64,000 nucleotides of DNA from Acidovorax kalamii (GCF_002245625.1 NZ_NOIG01000011.1:372001-436000), one strand, 5' to 3'; positions 21,007 through 30,238 are shown, numbered from the stretch's first letter. Notes: a model not told the origin generated them from the letters alone. Program-made: numbers and translations.

Positions 21007-23286
21007 TCAGTGCGCCACGGTTTCCAGCAGCAATTCGTCGATGGGGGCGGGGCGGCCCAGGGCGTATCCCTGGGCAAAGTGCACACCCAGGCCGGTCAGC
21101 AGGTCCACGATGGCCTGGCTTTCGGCAAACTCCGCCACGGTCTTCTTGCCCATCAGGCAACCGATCTCGTGGATGGACTTCACCATGGCAAAGCTCACGG
21201 GGTCGTCGGCCATGTTCTTCACAAACTGGCCGTCGATCTTGAGCGTGTCCACCGCCAGCTCGCGCAGGTAGGCGTAGGAAGACAGTCCGCTGCCAAAGTC
21301 GTCGAGCGCGAACTGGCAGCCCCGCGCGCGCAGGGCCTGGAAGAAGCGGTTGGCGGCTGCCAGGTCGCCCATGGCGGCGGTTTCGGTGATCTCGAAACAC
21401 AGGCGGTCGCAGCGCACCGGGGTCTGGTCCATGGCCTGCAGCACCTGGCCCAGGAAGGCGGCGTCGCCCACCGACTGGCCCGAGAGGTTGATGCTGCACA
21501 GCTCCACCCCCTCCTGGTGTTCGGCCATCCACGCCAGGGCCTTTTTGATGACCCAGCGGTCCACGCGGGCGGCCAGCTGGTAGCGCTCCACGGCGGGCAT
21601 GAACTCTCCGGGCGAAACCAGGCGGCCATCGGCCGTGCGCATGCGCAGCAGGATCTCGCAACGCAGGCCACGGCGCTGGCTGTCAGGGGCCGCGCCCAGG
21701 CCGATGATGGGCTGGCCGAACAGCTCGAACCGGTCGTGCTGCAGGGCGTCTTCGATGCGGCTGACCCATTCCATCACGCCATAGCGTTGTGCCAGTGCCG
21801 GGTCGTTCTCGGCATAGACATGGATGCGGTTGCGGCCTCCGTCCTTGGCCACGTAGCAGGCGCTGTCGGCCGCCTGCAGCAGGGCGCCCACGCTTTCGGT
21901 AGCGGCGTCGAGCGTCACCGCCCCGATGCTGACGCTCACGCTGAACACATGGTCGCGCCACACAAAGCGGAACGCGGCCAGTTCCTGCTGCATGCGCTCT
22001 GCCACCTGCAAGGCCTGCTGCAGATCCTGCTGCCACAGCAGGATGCCGAACTCGTCGCCGCCCAGGCGGCACAGCAGGTCCTGGGGCTGCAGGTGGGCCA
22101 GAAACAGGCGCGCCACCTGCCGCAGCAGTTCGTCGCCTGCGGCATGGCCGCAGGTGTCGTTGATCACCTTGAAATTGTCGAGGTCGAGGTAGCACACGCA
22201 GTGGCGGGCCGTGGCATCGCGCGTGGCGGCAAAGGCCTGGGCCAGCAGGTGCTCGAACGCGCGGCGGTTGCCCAGACTGGTGAGCGTGTCGTGCAGGGCC
22301 TGGAACTCCATTTCGCGGCTCAGCCGGCTGGCCTCGGTCACGTCACGAAACACCAGCACCACGCCGTCGGCATCGCCACCGGGGCGCAGCAGGGGGGAGG
22401 CCGACAGATCGATCAGCAACGGTGCGCCCGCCTGTGGCGTGCATCGCAGCTTCGCATGGAACTGGGTAATGCCTTGCTCCAGTGCGCGGCCCACCAGGTC
22501 GGAGGCTGTGTCGGTGCCGGGCTCGGTGCCCAGGCCCAGCACATCCTGGTGCCTGCGCCCGCAGGCGGCGGCCAGCGGCCAGCCGGTCAGCGCCTGGGCG
22601 GCGGGGTTGAGGTATTGCACCAGCCCCGCAGCATCGGTGGTGACCACGGCATCACTGATCGATTGCAGGGTCACCTGCAGGCGCTCTTTCTGGTGCACCA
22701 GCGCTTCTTCGGCCTCGCGCCGCGCGGTCATGAAGCGCACCCGGTCCAGCGCCACGGCCAGATGCCCGGCGGTGGCCTGCATCAGCGCGACCTGCCAGGG
22801 CTTGGGCGGCCGCACGCCTTCTTCGTCGCCATAGGTGCCCATGCCCAGTGCGCCCAGGCGCTGGTCGGCCATGACCAGCGGCACGTTGACGATGGTGCGG
22901 TTGTGCAATGCCGCCACCACGGCCTTGTTGGTGCGCGGGTCGGTGCGCGCGTCTTCCACCACCACAACGTGGGTGGCCTGCATGATTTCTTCGAGCAGCG
23001 CATCCCCCTTCACGGGGATTTTCATGGTCTGCAGCTGGCGGCTCAGGGCGCTTTCTTCTCCGCTGGTGGTGTGCGTGAGGAAGTCGAGCATCCCCGTGGC
23101 CTCGTCGAAAAGCGCCAGCCAGACATGGCGATAGTCGAAAACGCTTTCGCCCATGGGTTTGACGGCTTCCAGCACGTCGGGCAAGGTCCAGGCGCGCTCC
23201 AGGCGTTTGCACAGCTGGAGCAGGGCCTCGGCGTGTTGGCGCCCTTCGGCTTCGTGGGGTGCTGCGGGGTGGTGGGGCAGGGTCAT
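21007..23286 (-). CDS. GAF-PAS-GGDEF-EAL signalling protein (c-di-GMP)
   Basis: The 759-residue protein has a GAF domain (about 25-180), a PAS domain (about 195-315), a GGDEF domain (about 325-485) and an EAL domain (about 500-750). The GGDEF motif is intact (CRLGGDEFGIL). In the EAL domain the signature is EIL (CEILLRMRTADG), while the other catalytic motifs are present: NLSGQSV, ETAAM, DDFGSGLSSYAYL and KIDGQFVKNM. Both cyclase and phosphodiesterase activity are therefore possible. No membrane segments are visible. The start at 23286 (MTLPHHPA) is preferred over an upstream in-frame start, because the extra 47 residues look non-conserved. The gene converges on the ZIP gene. Confidence 0.9.
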   Translation of the reverse strand: MTLPHHPAAPHEAEGRQHAEALLQLCKRLERAWTLPDVLEAVKPMGESVFDYRHVWLALFDEATGMLDFLTHTTSGEESALSRQLQTMKIPVKGDALLEEIMQATHVVVVEDARTDPRTNKAVVAALHNRTIVNVPLVMADQRLGALGMGTYGDEEGVRPPKPWQVALMQATAGHLAVALDRVRFMTARREAEEALVHQKERLQVTLQSISDAVVTTDAAGLVQYLNPAAQALTGWPLAAACGRRHQDVLGLGTEPGTDTASDLVGRALEQGITQFHAKLRCTPQAGAPLLIDLSASPLLRPGGDADGVVLVFRDVTEASRLSREMEFQALHDTLTSLGNRRAFEHLLAQAFAATRDATARHCVCYLDLDNFKVINDTCGHAAGDELLRQVARLFLAHLQPQDLLCRLGGDEFGILLWQQDLQQALQVAERMQQELAAFRFVWRDHVFSVSVSIGAVTLDAATESVGALLQAADSACYVAKDGGRNRIHVYAENDPALAQRYGVMEWVSRIEDALQHDRFELFGQPIIGLGAAPDSQRRGLRCEILLRMRTADGRLVSPGEFMPAVERYQLAARVDRWVIKKALAWMAEHQEGVELCSINLSGQSVGDAAFLGQVLQAMDQTPVRCDRLCFEITETAAMGDLAAANRFFQALRARGCQFALDDFGSGLSSYAYLRELAVDTLKIDGQFVKNMADDPVSFAMVKSIHEIGCLMGKKTVAEFAESQAIVDLLTGLGVHFAQGYALGRPAPIDELLLETVAH

Positions 23287-23492
23287 GGAGCGTGGTGGAA
23301 GGCGCTTGTCAGGGAGGTCACGGGGTCTTGGAGGGACATCCCCGCAATGCCGCCGGGGCACCGCCGCCCGCCCTGCGGGGGACAGCATAGGCGGCCCCCC
23401 TGCCACCCGCATGGTGGAAACCACCAATCGGTGCTTGCAGAAGTGGTGGAAGTCGCCGCACGAGAGGAAAAATCAGGAAAGGCCCATCGATT

Positions 23493-23552
23493 GCTATAAG
23501 GATGATAGCTGCATGGGCTGATTAAATGGGCGGCAGGGCCTGATTTGATCCA
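23493..23552 (+). repeat. Dispersed intergenic repeat, copy C
   Basis: The head GCTAT-AAGGATG-ATAGC (23493-23509) continues with GCATGGGCTG and a tail GGGCCTGATTTGATCC. It lies upstream of the GGDEF-EAL gene and just past the end of the SpmAB-like gene, both on the minus strand, while the repeat itself is plus-oriented. Confidence 0.75.
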
Positions 23553-23557
23553 TTTTT

Positions 23558-24787
23558 TTACCCGAAGAACTGGTAGCACACGGCAATGGCGGCCACCACG
23601 CCCGCCAGCTCGGCCAGCAGCGCGCAGCCCACCGCATGCCGGGCGCGCTGAATGCCCACGGCGCCGAAGTACACGGCCAGCACATAGAAGGTGGTTTCGG
23701 TGCTGCCCTGGATGGTGGCGGCGGCCAGGGCGGCAAAGCTGTCCACGCCCTGGGTCTGCATGGTTTCGATGAGCATGGCGCGCGCGGCGCTGCCCGAAAA
23801 CGGCTTGACCAGGGCGGTGGGCAGCGCATCCACAAACCGGGCGTCGGCGCCCAGCGTGGTCACGCACCAGCGGATGCCGTCCAGCACATAGCCCAGCGCG
23901 CCCGAGGCGCGGAACACGCCCACCGCGCACAGCATGGCCACCAGGTAGGGCAGCAGGCCCTTGGCCACGTCAAAGCCTTCGCGGGCGCCGTCGATGAAGG
24001 CTTCGTACACCGGCACCTTGCGCCAGGCGCCCAAAGCCACAAACAGCACCACCAGTGCAAACAGCGTGAGGTTGCCCAGCAGCGACGACAACGAGGCCAG
24101 GGCGGCGGCGCTGAGCGTGGTCAGCAGCGCCATGAAGCCGCCCAGCACCAGCGCCACGGGCAGCAGATAGGCCAGCACCACCGGGCTCCACAGCGGTAGG
24201 CGCTGCACCACGGCCACGCTTAGAAGCCCCACCAGGGTGGATGCGGAGGTGGCCAGCAGGATGGGGAGGAAGACCAGCGTCGGGTCGGGCGCGCCTTGCT
24301 GCATGCGGTACATGAAGATGGTGACCGGCAGCAGCGTGAGCGAGGATGCGTTGAGCACCAGAAACAGGATCTGCGCATTGGTGGCCGTGTCGGGCTGCGG
24401 GTTCAGCTCCTGCAGCGACTTCATGGCCTTCAGGCCCATGGGTGTGGCGGCGTTGTCCAGCCCCAGCGCATTGGCCGCAAAGTTGAGCGTGATCAGCCCT
24501 AGCGACGGGTGGCCGCGCGGCACGCCTGGCATGAGCCTGGCAAACAGCGGCGCCAGCCAGCGCGCCAGGGCGTCCACCAGGCCCGCCTTTTCGGCGATGC
24601 GCAAGAACCCCAGCCACAGCGTGAGCGTGCCAAACAGCAGCACCATCACCTCGACCGAGAGCTTGGCCATCTGGAACAGGGCCTGCACCATGGCCGAGAA
24701 GATGTCGGCGTTGCCGCCCACCAGCCACTGGGCCAGCGCGGCCACCGCCGCCGTGATGAAAAAACCGAGCCACAGGGTGTTGAGCAT
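23558..24787 (-). CDS. Nucleoside-recognition/spore maturation SpmA-SpmB-like fused membrane protein
   Basis: The 409-residue inner-membrane protein is a fusion of two gate-domain halves. An SpmA-like half (about 1-200) has GHPSLGLITLNFAANALGLDNAATPMG and NAQILFLVLNASSLTLLPV. An SpmB-like half (about 220-409) has LVKPFSGSAARAMLIE and IQGSTETTFYVLAVYFGAVG. In Bacillus, SpmA and SpmB are separate and act in spore core dehydration. In this non-sporulating lineage the role is unknown and could be transport. The ATG at 24787 begins a hydrophobic segment, which favours it over the long upstream open frame. Confidence 0.86.
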   Translation of the reverse strand: MLNTLWLGFFITAAVAALAQWLVGGNADIFSAMVQALFQMAKLSVEVMVLLFGTLTLWLGFLRIAEKAGLVDALARWLAPLFARLMPGVPRGHPSLGLITLNFAANALGLDNAATPMGLKAMKSLQELNPQPDTATNAQILFLVLNASSLTLLPVTIFMYRMQQGAPDPTLVFLPILLATSASTLVGLLSVAVVQRLPLWSPVVLAYLLPVALVLGGFMALLTTLSAAALASLSSLLGNLTLFALVVLFVALGAWRKVPVYEAFIDGAREGFDVAKGLLPYLVAMLCAVGVFRASGALGYVLDGIRWCVTTLGADARFVDALPTALVKPFSGSAARAMLIETMQTQGVDSFAALAAATIQGSTETTFYVLAVYFGAVGIQRARHAVGCALLAELAGVVAAIAVCYQFFG

Positions 24788-25011
24788 GGGATGAATGTAG
24801 GCGCTGGGGCGGGTGAGAGCCGGAGTGATGCCGAGGTTACACGCTGGTCGGCGTGGGATGGGTGGGATGCCCCCCGTTTTGCGTCGCCACGACAGCGCCA
24901 GGGTTGTCCGCACGGGGCAGTTGCAGGGCGGCGGGTAAACTATAGGGTTTTGCCGCGCAGGGCGACCTGCGGCAAACACCCCTCTCAATTCCCACACAAA
25001 AAGGTAACTCC

Positions 25012-25725
25012 ATGGGCGCGCAGTGGAAAGCAAAAGGCAAGGCACTGGTGGCCGATGCCAAGGGCAAGCTGTTTGGCAAGCTGGTCAAGGAAATCACCGT
25101 GGCCGCGCGCGGCGGTGCCGACCCGGCCAGCAACTCGCGCCTGCGTCTGGTGGTCGAGCAGGCCCGCAAGGCCTCGATGCCCAAGGACACGCTGGAGCGC
25201 GCCATCAAGAAGGGTTCGGGCACCGGGGCCGACGCCGTCAATTACGAGCGCGTGATCTATGAAGGTTTTGCCCCGCACCAGGTGGCCGTGATGGTCGAAT
25301 GCCTGACCGACAACGTCAACCGCACGGCGCCGGAGATGCGCGTGCTGTTCCGCAAGGGCCAGTTGGGCACCTCGGGCTCGGTGGCGTGGGACTTCAACCA
25401 TGTGGGCATCATCGAGGCCGAGCGCGCCAATGCCGATGCCGACCCCGAGCTGGCCGCCATTGAAGCCGGTGCGCAGGACTTTGAAGCGGGCGACGAAGAA
25501 GGCACCACTGTCTTCTGGACCGAACCCACCGACCTGGACCTGGTGAGCCGTGCACTGCCTGCCCACGGCTTCACGGTGCTCACCGCCAAGCTGGGCTACA
25601 AGCCCAAGAACCCCGTCAACCCCGCCAACCTCACGGCCGAGCAGCTCGAAGAGGTCGAAAGCTTCCTGGCAGCCATCGACGGCAATGACGACGTGCAAAA
25701 CGTGTTTGTGAGCCTGGGCGGCTGA
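25012..25725 (+). CDS. YebC/PmpR family protein, paralogue 1 (YeeN-like)
   Basis: The 237-residue protein belongs to the YebC/TACO1 family, whose members have been linked to transcription control and to translation of difficult sequences. It begins [19 protein letters not shown], unlike the canonical [11 protein letters not shown] of the second paralogue at 50536. This variant N-terminus resembles E. coli YeeN. The three-domain family fold is supported by [29 protein letters not shown] and [17 protein letters not shown]. An AAAGG Shine-Dalgarno lies just upstream, and a possible -10 TAAACTATAG is near 24936. It is followed by dnaJ-like and unknown genes on the same strand. Confidence 0.9.
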   Translation: MGAQWKAKGKALVADAKGKLFGKLVKEITVAARGGADPASNSRLRLVVEQARKASMPKDTLERAIKKGSGTGADAVNYERVIYEGFAPHQVAVMVECLTDNVNRTAPEMRVLFRKGQLGTSGSVAWDFNHVGIIEAERANADADPELAAIEAGAQDFEAGDEEGTTVFWTEPTDLDLVSRALPAHGFTVLTAKLGYKPKNPVNPANLTAEQLEEVESFLAAIDGNDDVQNVFVSLGG

Positions 25726-25812
25726 TGCACGGTTGATACGCGATGGCAGGCCCCTGCGGCCTGCGTCATGGCTATCACCATCGCCACCGGCTTTCACACC
25801 ACCCACCATTCA

Positions 25813-26100
25813 ATGACTGCAGACCACTACGCTGCCCTCGGGCTGGCGGCCAATGCGTCGCTGGCCGACATCAAGAAGGCCTATCGCCAGAAGGCCGCCT
25901 TCTACCACCCCGACCGCAACGACGCGCCCGACGCTGCCCAGCGTTTTGCCCAGGTGCAAAAGGCGTACGAGGTGCTGTCCGACGACGAGGCGCGCCAGGC
26001 CTACGACGACAACCGCCGCCGCAACCTGCTGGACGACCCGCTGCAGACCGCGCAAGAGATCTGGCAAGCCTACTCGGCGCGCATTCTTTCTTCTTCCTGA
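25813..26100 (+). CDS. Short J-domain protein
   Basis: The 95-residue protein is almost entirely a J domain (about 3-66) with the Hsp70-activating HPD in AAFYHPDRND. The helix III and IV region follows (FAQVQKAYEVLSDDEARQAYDD). It lacks the Gly/Phe region, zinc fingers and substrate-binding domain of DnaJ, so it probably recruits DnaK to a specific partner rather than acting as a general chaperone. The chosen ATG at 25813 begins MTADHYAAL; an upstream in-frame start at 25768 would add 15 non-conserved residues. It lies eight bases before the next, unrecognised gene and is likely part of a five-gene run starting at the YebC paralogue. Confidence 0.88.
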   Translation: MTADHYAALGLAANASLADIKKAYRQKAAFYHPDRNDAPDAAQRFAQVQKAYEVLSDDEARQAYDDNRRRNLLDDPLQTAQEIWQAYSARILSSS

Positions 26101-26108
26101 TCGCTTCT

Positions 26109-26684
26109 GTGAAACTTTCTCCCTACTTTCATGACCTGCGCTCCGCCTACCAGGCTGAGCTGGACGACCTGGTCTCCGACTCCGAAGGCAACGATGTGCT
26201 GCGCAAGCGCCTGGCAGAGAAGCGCAACGAAATCGCCTTTTTGGTGCAGATGATGGAGCTGGCCCCCGAGATGGTGGCCGTGGTGTTTCACCGGGGTTTC
26301 CGCTTCACCCAGCCTGCAGCCGTCGAGCAACTATTGGGCCTGCCCGTGGATGCCTTGCCCGACTGGCACAGCCTGACCCACGCCGTGGCGCTGGAGCCCT
26401 GGGCGCAGAGCCTGGCGCAGACCGTGCTGCGTGAGCCCCAGGGCGCGCGTTTTCTGGCGGTGGCGGCGGGGCTGGAATACCTGCAGCAGCATGCACGCAT
26501 GGCGCCTGCCGCCGCTGTGCATGGCGACAGCGATGCCGAGGACGATGGTGAAGACGCCGCCGAGCACGACGACGACTACAGCGCCCTGAGTGCCGACGAT
26601 GCGGTGGACCCGCAAAACAGCCGTACGCGCGAGGAGTCCAGCGCCAACTGGCTGGCCGATGTGGGCTTTGACCGCAAGGAATGA
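26109..26684 (+). CDS. Unrecognised protein 1 of the J-domain cluster
   Basis: From a GTG at 26109 the product is 191 residues, starting with a predicted helical part (KLSPYFHDLRSAYQAELDD). A middle region with VFHRGFRFTQPAAVEQLLGLP and GARFLAVAAGLEYLQQHAR follows, then a strongly acidic tail (about 145-191) rich in Asp and Glu. No signal peptide or membrane helix is present. I do not recognise the family. The stop codon overlaps an ATG of the next gene's frame (26681-26684), although a better-spaced ATG lies at 26690. The Shine-Dalgarno for the GTG start is weak, so coupling to the J-domain gene eight bases upstream is plausible. Confidence 0.75.
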   Translation: MKLSPYFHDLRSAYQAELDDLVSDSEGNDVLRKRLAEKRNEIAFLVQMMELAPEMVAVVFHRGFRFTQPAAVEQLLGLPVDALPDWHSLTHAVALEPWAQSLAQTVLREPQGARFLAVAAGLEYLQQHARMAPAAAVHGDSDAEDDGEDAAEHDDDYSALSADDAVDPQNSRTREESSANWLADVGFDRKE

Positions 26685-26689
26685 CGACC

Positions 26690-27457
26690 ATGAGCAGTAG
26701 CAGCAACCAACACCTGGCCCTGATCACAAAGACCACCAGCCTCATTGCGGCGGGTGACATCGTGGGCGCCGAATCGGCCCTGGCCGAGCTGGCAGATGCC
26801 GAAGGCGACAACGCCCTGATGGTGGTGCTGGACCAGCTCGCGCCCAAGGACATCCTGGCCGTGATGCGCGAGTACGACGACTCCAAGGCGTCCGTGGTCA
26901 ACATGCTGGTCACGCCCGAGCAGTTTGCGCGCGCCATGGTGCTGGAAAAGCAGTACAAGGACCTTACCCACACCCACCTGCGCAACATGGTCAACGCCGT
27001 GGTCTTTCGCGACGATGCCGATCCGGTGGAGTTCCTCACCGCCATTGGCGACCTGGAAGGCGGCGCCGAGGCCCTGGCCAACTACTTTGCCGAGAAGTGG
27101 AGCCGCGTGGAGGCCTTTGCCCGCACCGGTACCTTTGACGCGACCGAAGACTACGGCGTGACGCTGAGCGACGACGAGCTGCTGGCATCGGGCTACGTGC
27201 AGCCGCGCGTGGACCAGGACGAGGTGGCCGACCGCGACTGGATGCAGATGGCCTGGCTGCTGCGCTACGAGTGCCGCGACCTGTTCATCGAAATGCTGCT
27301 GGTGCTGCGCGCCAAGGCGCGTGCCTTTGACCTGGGCCTGGAGGAGGGCGATGACACCCCTGCCGAGGAAGACGACGGCAAGTTCGAGACCAGTGAGACC
27401 GACCGGGGCAAGGCCACGCCCGCGGCCCGCGCTTCCGACGAAGAGTCCGCGATTTGA
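26690..27457 (+). CDS. Unrecognised acidic protein 2 of the J-domain cluster
   Basis: The 255-residue product is acidic and soluble, with helical-looking segments SNQHLALITKTTSLIAAGD, MLVTPEQFARAMVLEKQYK and LANYFAEKWSRVEAFA. It ends in a charged, low-complexity tail rich in Asp, Glu and Ala (about 215-255). The start at 26690 has AAGGA nine bases upstream. The ATG at 26681 is nearer the Shine-Dalgarno than is usual. The TGA stop (27455-27457) shares a base with the ATG of the next gene (TGATG). I do not recognise a domain. Its role can only be guessed from its partners: the J-domain protein and the two other unknowns. Confidence 0.78.
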   Translation: MSSSSNQHLALITKTTSLIAAGDIVGAESALAELADAEGDNALMVVLDQLAPKDILAVMREYDDSKASVVNMLVTPEQFARAMVLEKQYKDLTHTHLRNMVNAVVFRDDADPVEFLTAIGDLEGGAEALANYFAEKWSRVEAFARTGTFDATEDYGVTLSDDELLASGYVQPRVDQDEVADRDWMQMAWLLRYECRDLFIEMLLVLRAKARAFDLGLEEGDDTPAEEDDGKFETSETDRGKATPAARASDEESAI

Positions 27458-28713
27458 TGATGTCTCAAAGCTCTGCACTGCAACTCCACGACGCGCGCCC
27501 TTTCTTTGAAAAGGCGCTGGTGTACGGCGTGCAGCACGGCATCCTCGATGCGGACCGGCTGGCGACCATCAATACCGATGCGCCCAAGGGCATGGTGCAG
27601 ATTGCGCGCTACTTTGGCAGTGAATTCTTGCGGCCCGAGCTGGAAAAGGCGCGCGACCGCATGGTCAACCTCATCAGCCTGTACCTGCTGGAGACCACTG
27701 ACGGTGACCTGGCCAAGGCGGCGGTCTCGCTGCGCGACAACTCCTTTCTGTCGCGCTCCAAGGGCGGCTCGGACATGCTCAAGCGGCTGATCGCCATGCC
27801 CGAGAGCAGCAACTTTGGCATGGCCGGGTATGCCGATGCCGAAACGCCGCTGCTGGCCGCCTGGTCGCTGCGCAGCCATGCCGACTACCGCGCCGAGCTG
27901 GCCCGGCGCAGCCAGATCGCCCAGGCCATCGCCGCCGCCGAGTGGCTGGCCGCGCAGTACGACCTGGACACCGACGAGCTGGAGTCCGCCGGTGCCGACG
28001 CCGAGGCCGTGGTTCGCACGGGCCTGCTGATGCAGGCCCTGGCCCCGCAGGCCATGGCGGCGGGCGAGTGGCCCAGTGCACCGGCATTTGAAAAGCTGGT
28101 GACGGGCCTGCGCAAGAAGAAACTGCCCGTGCCCACGGCGCTGCGCCTGCCGCCCGGGCTGCCCCAGCCGCTGCACGACGCCGTGGCGGCGCACTGCAGC
28201 GCCGTGCTGGCCGACCTGCCCAAGCTGCTGCAGTCCACCACGCCACTGCGCACCCTGCTGCGGCCCATGGCGGCGTTTCGTGCGCGCTACTTCCTGCTGG
28301 ACGACCCGCTGGCCGAGGTGGAGGCCCTGCACCACAGCCTGGACGCGCTGGAAGACGACGCCGAACCCCCACAGCCCGCCAGCAAGACCTGGCTCAAGAC
28401 CACCGACGGCAACGACGACGAGCATTCGCTGCTCACGCTGTTCCTGTGCCTGGCGGCCGGTGTGCCCAAGAAAACCTTGCTGACCGAGAAAACCGCCGCC
28501 AGCCTGGTGCGCAAGGCGCGCAAATCCGGCCTGCAGCCCGCGCTGGCGGCCGACTTCATCCGCGCCCATGCGCCCGGGGTGCACCAGCAGGACTACCTGG
28601 CGCTGTGGGCCAGCTTTGTGCAGGACGCCGAGAAAACCTTGCTCAGCGACATGGACTACCAGATGCACGACGCGCTGGCGCTGCTGCGCCGCGAATGCAA
28701 TGTGACGGGGTAG
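27457..28713 (+). CDS. Unrecognised protein 3 of the J-domain cluster
   Basis: The 418-residue soluble, probably all-helical protein begins MMSQSSALQLHDARPFFEK. Notable segments are NTDAPKGMVQIARYFGSEFL, LAKAAVSLRDNSFLSRSKG and TPLRTLLRPMAAFRARYFLL. No catalytic motif, signal peptide or membrane segment is recognised. Translation is probably coupled to the gene before, whose TGA overlaps this ATG (TGATG). A second in-frame ATG follows directly (27460), and the frame is also open from a TTG at 27454. It is the last gene of the compact run. A gap of about 140 bases separates it from the diguanylate cyclase that follows. Confidence 0.8.
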   Translation: MMSQSSALQLHDARPFFEKALVYGVQHGILDADRLATINTDAPKGMVQIARYFGSEFLRPELEKARDRMVNLISLYLLETTDGDLAKAAVSLRDNSFLSRSKGGSDMLKRLIAMPESSNFGMAGYADAETPLLAAWSLRSHADYRAELARRSQIAQAIAAAEWLAAQYDLDTDELESAGADAEAVVRTGLLMQALAPQAMAAGEWPSAPAFEKLVTGLRKKKLPVPTALRLPPGLPQPLHDAVAAHCSAVLADLPKLLQSTTPLRTLLRPMAAFRARYFLLDDPLAEVEALHHSLDALEDDAEPPQPASKTWLKTTDGNDDEHSLLTLFLCLAAGVPKKTLLTEKTAASLVRKARKSGLQPALAADFIRAHAPGVHQQDYLALWASFVQDAEKTLLSDMDYQMHDALALLRRECNVTG

Positions 28714-28851
28714 GCCGCACAGCCGGGATATGCCAAGCGGCGGGGCCTGCGCCCTTAACCCAGGTCAAGGAACCCCGCCGGGGGCGCCCCTCGGGAACGG
28801 GGCGGCACGGCGGCGCGGTTAACATTTGGGCACCCGCCTGCCCATCCCCCC

Positions 28852-30054
28852 GTGCACAGCCCCACACTCACCATCCTTGCGGCGCTTTTGACCGCGCTTG
28901 TCACCGCCGTGCTCTACGCCGTGTGGCATTTCAACAAGAACATCCCGGGCCTGCGCCTGTGGATGTTGTCCTTTCTGTGCAGCTCGATTTTTACCTTGAG
29001 CCTGCTGGTGCGCAGCTGGCTGCCCGAGGTGGTGGGGGTGGCCATCTCACAGGGGTTTGTGGCGCTGGGGGCCTATCTGTGCCTGCTGGCCGGGCGCACT
29101 TACATGGGGCGGCGGCCGTTTTCGCACCTCTATGCGGTGGTGGGCATCGGCGCGCTGGTGGCCTTGTCGGTGGTGTTCACGGTGGTGTACCCGCACCTGG
29201 GCATGCGTTTTGTGCTGGCGGGGCTGGGGGCGGGCGTCTGCTACCTGCTCACGGCGCGCACCCTGGCGGCAGGGGGTATGCATCGGGTGCCCGCCCGCTA
29301 CCTGCTGGCGGGCGTGCTGGGCCTGCATGGCCTGTTCCTGCTGCTGCGGCCTGCCTTGTTCACGCTGGGCAGTGCGGGGCCCGGGGTGCTGCCGGGGGCG
29401 GGGCCCATGGCGCTGGTGTCGCAGTTTGTGGTGCTGGAGGCCATCGTGGCCGTCGTGCTGCTGGGGTTTGGCGCGCTGATCCTGGCCAACGAATTCATCA
29501 CCAGCGAGCTGCGCCACTTGGCCGAGGTGGACCCGCTCACCAGCGTCTTCAACCGCCGCGCCTTCTTCACCTTGCTCGACAAGGCCGTGAGCGGTGCCCA
29601 GCGCACCCATACCCCGGTGCCCGTGCTGGTGCTGGATCTGGACCACTTCAAGACCATCAACGACACCTGGGGCCACCGTGCGGGCGACGATGTGCTGCGC
29701 CACTTTGTGGCCCTGGCCCTGCGCTGCCTGCGCAAGGAGGACGTGATGGGCCGGCTGGGCGGCGAAGAGTTCGCCATCTTCTTGCCCAACGCCGGGGCAG
29801 AGGGCGCACGCGCCGTGGCCGAACGCCTGCGGCTGCTGGTCGAATCCCACCCCGCCACAGCGGGTGTGCAGTCCATCCCTCTCACGGTGAGCATCGGCAT
29901 TGCCCTGTGTGGCCCAGGCGATTCGGCGGGCGCCGCGCTGCAACGAGCGGACGAGGCCATGTACCTGGCCAAGCAACGCGGCCGCAACCGGGTGGAGATG
30001 TCGGGCCCTGCCGCGGCCGCTGCAGCGCCTGCAGTGGTGGCGACGGCGGCCTGA
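28852..30054 (+). CDS. Membrane-bound diguanylate cyclase (GGDEF)
   Basis: The 400-residue protein has about six transmembrane helices in its first 220 residues (from LTILAALLTALVTAVLYA to VVLEAIVAVVLLGFGALIL). A GGDEF domain follows (about 225-385) with the active-site variant GGEEF in RLGGEEFAIFLP and the motif DLDHFKTINDTWGHRAGD. GGEEF is a functional form of the motif, so cyclic-di-GMP synthesis is expected. It uses a GTG start at 28852. The C-terminus ends in an Ala/Pro tail. A weak FNR-like sequence (TTAAC-N4-GTCAA, 28755-28768) lies upstream but matches the consensus poorly. Confidence 0.9.
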   Translation: MHSPTLTILAALLTALVTAVLYAVWHFNKNIPGLRLWMLSFLCSSIFTLSLLVRSWLPEVVGVAISQGFVALGAYLCLLAGRTYMGRRPFSHLYAVVGIGALVALSVVFTVVYPHLGMRFVLAGLGAGVCYLLTARTLAAGGMHRVPARYLLAGVLGLHGLFLLLRPALFTLGSAGPGVLPGAGPMALVSQFVVLEAIVAVVLLGFGALILANEFITSELRHLAEVDPLTSVFNRRAFFTLLDKAVSGAQRTHTPVPVLVLDLDHFKTINDTWGHRAGDDVLRHFVALALRCLRKEDVMGRLGGEEFAIFLPNAGAEGARAVAERLRLLVESHPATAGVQSIPLTVSIGIALCGPGDSAGAALQRADEAMYLAKQRGRNRVEMSGPAAAAAAPAVVATAA

Positions 30055-30238
30055 GTGGAGCTGCTGCGGAATCGCCGGGGGGCTTGGGCGGCCTGCGCAC
30101 AGAACGCTTGTGCGTCGCCCAGCAGCCCAATGTCGGCTGCCCGACCTTCAGGGGGGCGTGCGCAGTAGGTGCCCGGCATGGGCCTGCCGCAAAATTGCAG
30201 ACCCTGAGGTCACCCCACGTCATTGACACGCACACGCC

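Noticed and set aside
20989..23499. 836-codon plus-strand open frame
   Set aside because: It is antisense to the GGDEF-EAL gene, whose motifs are intact on the minus strand; the plus-strand translation has no known domain.
27454..27456. TTG as the start of unknown protein 3
   Set aside because: An ATG three bases later overlaps the upstream stop codon and is the more likely start.
28755..28768. FNR-like sequence TTAAC-N4-GTCAA before the diguanylate cyclase
   Set aside because: It matches only seven of ten consensus bases, so it is too weak to report as a site.
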